NCBI GenBank assembly: GCA_910586645.1
Contig: CAJUIS010000013.1
Coordinates: 1-64,000, forward strand
Length of the DNA: 64,000 nt
From: an uncultured Lachnospiraceae bacterium
GTDB lineage: Bacteria > Bacillota > Clostridia > Lachnospirales > Lachnospiraceae
Direction of reading: 5' to 3'
In this document: one piece after another, positions 61,682-64,000 of the stretch
Layout of the letters: each line of letters begins with the position of its first letter
How positions within the stretch are numbered: position 1 is the stretch's first letter
Notes under the pieces: generated by a model
The model's database searches: none
Seen by the model: the letters and a program-made list of their open reading frames with translations, nothing else
What the model was told of the DNA's origin: nothing
Translations under genes and position numbers: made by a program

Positions 61682-62545
61682 ATGTTAGTATCAGCAAAAG
61701 AAATGCTTGACAAAGCAAAAGCCGGCCACTACGCAGTCGGACAGTTTAATATCAATAACCTGGAGTGGACAAAGTCCATATTATTGACGGCTCAGGAATT
61801 AAGCTCACCGGTTATCCTTGGCGTATCCGAAGGAGCAGGAAAGTACATGACAGGATTTAAGACAGTTGCGGCTATGGTAAAGGCAATGATCGAAGAATTA
61901 AACATTACGGTTCCGGTTGCCCTGCACCTGGATCACGGTTCTTATGAAGGATGTTTAAAATGCGTGGAAGCGGGATTTTCTTCCATTATGTTCGACGGCT
62001 CCCATTATCCGATTGATGAGAACGTTGCAAAGACAAAAGAGCTTGTGCAGCTTGCGCATGATAAGGGACTTTCCATTGAAGCGGAAGTAGGCTCTATTGG
62101 CGGCGAAGAAGACGGCGTTGTGGGAATGGGCGAATGCGCAGATCCGCAGGAATGCAAGTCAATTGCAGATCTTGGCATTGATATGCTTGCTGCAGGAATT
62201 GGCAATATTCATGGAAAATATCCGGCAAACTGGGCCGGTTTAAGCTTCGAGACGCTGGATGCGATTCAGCAGCTTACAGGCGAGATGCCTCTCGTTCTTC
62301 ACGGCGGCACGGGAATCCCGGAAGATATGATTAAGAAGGCAATCTCTCTTGGCGTTGCTAAGATTAACGTGAATACGGAGTGCCAGCTTTCCTTTGCAGA
62401 CGCTACCCGCAAATACATTGAAGCAGGCAAGGATCTGGAAGGCAAGGGTTTTGATCCGCGTAAATTACTGGCTCCCGGCGCAGAAGCAATCAAAGCGACC
62501 GTAAAAGAGAAGATGGAACTGTTTGGTTCCGTAAATAAGGCTTAA
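61682..62545 (+). CDS. fba: Class II fructose-bisphosphate aldolase
   Basis: Zinc-dependent aldolase splitting fructose 1,6-bisphosphate into the two triose phosphates; 287 residues. Zinc and catalytic segments are LHLDHGSYEGCLKCVEAGF, the flexible loop EAEVGSIGGEEDGV, AAGIGNIHGKYP and LHGGTGIPEDM, with the phosphate loop KINVNTECQ. The short length marks the class IIA/GatY-KbaY-like group. It complements the PPi-phosphofructokinase in glycolysis. A GAAAAGGAGAGATG site precedes the ATG. Confidence 0.95.
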   Translation: MLVSAKEMLDKAKAGHYAVGQFNINNLEWTKSILLTAQELSSPVILGVSEGAGKYMTGFKTVAAMVKAMIEELNITVPVALHLDHGSYEGCLKCVEAGFSSIMFDGSHYPIDENVAKTKELVQLAHDKGLSIEAEVGSIGGEEDGVVGMGECADPQECKSIADLGIDMLAAGIGNIHGKYPANWAGLSFETLDAIQQLTGEMPLVLHGGTGIPEDMIKKAISLGVAKINVNTECQLSFADATRKYIEAGKDLEGKGFDPRKLLAPGAEAIKATVKEKMELFGSVNKA

Positions 62546-62611
62546 GTAAAAACTGACAAAAAAGTTTTTTTTAAGAAAAAAATGTTGTATGAATTTCCTA
62601 TTGTATTTCTG

Positions 62612-62696
62612 TTGTCTCTGATGTATCGTAATAATCAGAGAAGACAAAGGTGTGCAGACAAAGAGGGGTGTTCCACTAGCTGGAATGCCCTTTTTT
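62612..62696 (+). terminator. Two stem-loops between fba and glnN, the second with a T-tract
   Basis: First hairpin 62612-62647: TTGTC-TCTGAT pairs with ATCAGA-(GAA)-GACAA. Second hairpin 62666-62690: GGGTGTTCCA / TGGAATGCCC, directly followed by TTTTTT. The second is a good intrinsic terminator for fba. Because it lies only 22 nt before the glutamine synthetase start, it could instead act as an attenuator in that gene's leader. Confidence 0.7.
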
Positions 62697-62718
62697 CACG
62701 CAGAAAGGATGTATGAGT

Positions 62719-64000
62719 ATGGAAAAATGTACGGAATATTATAACGCCGCTGATATTTTCGGAGAAAATGTTTTCAATGATTCCGTCATGCAGGCGCGCC
62801 TTCCCAAAAAAGTATATCAGAAATTAAAAAAGACTCTTCGGGAAGGAAGAGAACTGGATCTTGAGACGGCGGACGTAATTGCCCATGAAATGAAAGAGTG
62901 GGCGATTGAAAAAGGCGCTACGCATTACAGCCACTGGTTTCAGCCTCTGACCGGGGTAACTGCCGAAAAGCATGACGCGTTTATTACCGCTCCGATGGAA
63001 AACGGAAAAGCGCTTATGAGCTTTTCCGGAAAGGAATTGATCAAGGGGGAGCCGGATGCGTCTTCTTTTCCGTCCGGAGGGCTTCGGGCCACATTTGAAG
63101 CGAGAGGATACACTGCATGGGACTGTACGTCTCCGGCATTTGTAAGACAGGATGCGGCAGGAGCGACGCTCTGTATTCCAACGGCATTTTGTTCTTATAC
63201 AGGAGAAGCCCTGGATCAGAAAACGCCTCTTCTTCGTTCTATGGAAGCGGTCAATAAGCAGGCGCTCCGTCTGATTCGTCTGTTTGGCAATACGACTTCC
63301 AAGAAAGTGACGGCGTCCGTTGGACCGGAGCAGGAGTATTTTATTGTAGACAGGGAAAAATATTTAAAGAGAAAAGATCTGATTTTTACCGGACGTACGC
63401 TGTTTGGCGCAATGCCTCCAAAGGGTCAGGAAATGGACGATCATTATTTTGGCGCAATCAGAGAGAGGATTGCCGCGTATATGCGCGACGTCAACAAAGA
63501 ACTCTGGAAACTTGGCGTATCTGCCAAGACGCAGCATAATGAGGTTGCTCCGGCGCAGCATGAGCTGGCTCCGATTTATGCGTCGGCCAACGTAGCGGCG
63601 GATCACAACCAGCTTACGATGGAAACGTTAAAGAAAGTGGCCGGCCGGCATGGCCTGCAGTGCCTTTTGCATGAGAAGCCGTTTGCTGGCGTAAATGGCT
63701 CCGGAAAGCACAACAACTGGTCAATTATTACGGATGACGGAATCAATCTTTTGGATCCGGGCGTTACGCCGCATGAGAATTTCCAGTTTTTGCTGGTGCT
63801 GACCTGTATTTTAAAAGCGGTGGACATTCATGCAGATTTGCTTCGTGAATCGGCGGCGGACGTCGGAAACGATCACAGGCTGGGAGCAAATGAGGCTCCT
63901 CCGGCGATTATTTCAGTTTTTTTGGGAGAACAGCTTCAGGATGTGCTGACACAGTTAATCAGCACGGGAGAGGCGACAAGAAGCATCAGAGGCAGTATGC
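62719..64000 (+). CDS. glnN: Glutamine synthetase type III, partial (3' end beyond window)
   Basis: Forms glutamine from glutamate, ammonia and ATP. Only the first 427 residues are in the window; GSIII proteins are about 700. Landmarks are [70 protein letters not shown] and [14 protein letters not shown], which set it apart from type I. The start is ATG 62719; an in-frame ATG at 62713 is also possible but sits only 3 nt from AAAGGA. Its upstream region carries two hairpins and a T-tract, so attenuation by nitrogen status is possible. Confidence 0.95.
   Translation, partial: MEKCTEYYNAADIFGENVFNDSVMQARLPKKVYQKLKKTLREGRELDLETADVIAHEMKEWAIEKGATHYSHWFQPLTGVTAEKHDAFITAPMENGKALMSFSGKELIKGEPDASSFPSGGLRATFEARGYTAWDCTSPAFVRQDAAGATLCIPTAFCSYTGEALDQKTPLLRSMEAVNKQALRLIRLFGNTTSKKVTASVGPEQEYFIVDREKYLKRKDLIFTGRTLFGAMPPKGQEMDDHYFGAIRERIAAYMRDVNKELWKLGVSAKTQHNEVAPAQHELAPIYASANVAADHNQLTMETLKKVAGRHGLQCLLHEKPFAGVNGSGKHNNWSIITDDGINLLDPGVTPHENFQFLLVLTCILKAVDIHADLLRESAADVGNDHRLGANEAPPAIISVFLGEQLQDVLTQLISTGEATRSIRGSM

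Overview
The window looks like a chromosomal segment of a low-to-moderate GC Gram-positive anaerobe, most likely a member of the Lachnospiraceae (Clostridia). This rests on the purine-rich Shine-Dalgarno sites with occasional GTG/TTG starts, the hprK-murB-rapZ-whiA neighbourhood, a pyrophosphate-type phosphofructokinase, a type III glutamine synthetase, a DUF1002 secreted protein, and a giant DUF5717-like gene beside a DUF5716-like gene. I see no rRNA, tRNA, CRISPR array, insertion sequence, integrase or phage gene. Family names come from reading motifs, not from database searches.

Layout. (1) 72-9833: a block of five secreted-protein genes on the + strand. It holds a subtilase carrying a seven-blade RCC1 propeller and four PPC-like domains, a C1-type cysteine protease, two MucBP/fibronectin-type proteins with matching C-terminal modules, and between those two a decayed copy of the cysteine protease. 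(2) 9966-13676: PPi-phosphofructokinase, a UgpC/MsmK-type sugar ABC ATPase and a PucR/CdaR-type regulator. (3) 13733-20180: arginine biosynthesis, with argG divergent from argC-GNAT-argJ-argB-argD; the argC-side promoter carries two ARG-box-like sites. (4) 20313-30392: truA, recJ, an alpha/beta hydrolase, a DUF1002 protein, an unknown membrane protein, an RtcB-family ligase, a DUF6512-like membrane protein, a short formate/nitrite-type channel and a cation/proton antiporter. (5) 30486-34957: a polar amino acid ABC importer, lactate dehydrogenase and a convergent CobD/HisC-type aminotransferase.

(6) 35060-42257: a compact operon of poorly described genes: a 1193-aa DUF5717-like protein, a DUF5716-like protein with a degenerate Hsp70/actin fold, a TPR-like protein, a membrane coiled-coil protein and a C_GCAxxG_C_C protein. 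This is the best candidate here for an undescribed system. (7) 42313-48537: a 903-aa fibronectin-type secreted protein, mutY, UDP-galactopyranose mutase and a family 2 glycosyltransferase. (8) 48617-51517: a copper module in which a CsoR operator overlaps the promoter of csoR-copA; copA ends in a CopZ-like domain that has its own ribosome binding site and start codon. (9) 51689-61539: ftsH, uvrC, hprK, an M18 aminopeptidase, murB, rapZ, whiA and a diacylglycerol-kinase-family gene, tightly packed. (10) 61583-64000: a palindromic element, class II aldolase, a two-hairpin region and the start of glutamine synthetase III, cut by the window edge.

Much of the content is housekeeping: central carbon (pfp, fba, ldh, hprK), nitrogen (arg genes, glnN, amino acid uptake), envelope (murB, glf, glycosyltransferase) and repair (recJ, uvrC, mutY). 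The accessory interest lies in the secreted block, the DUF5717/DUF5716 operon and the copA-copZ arrangement.
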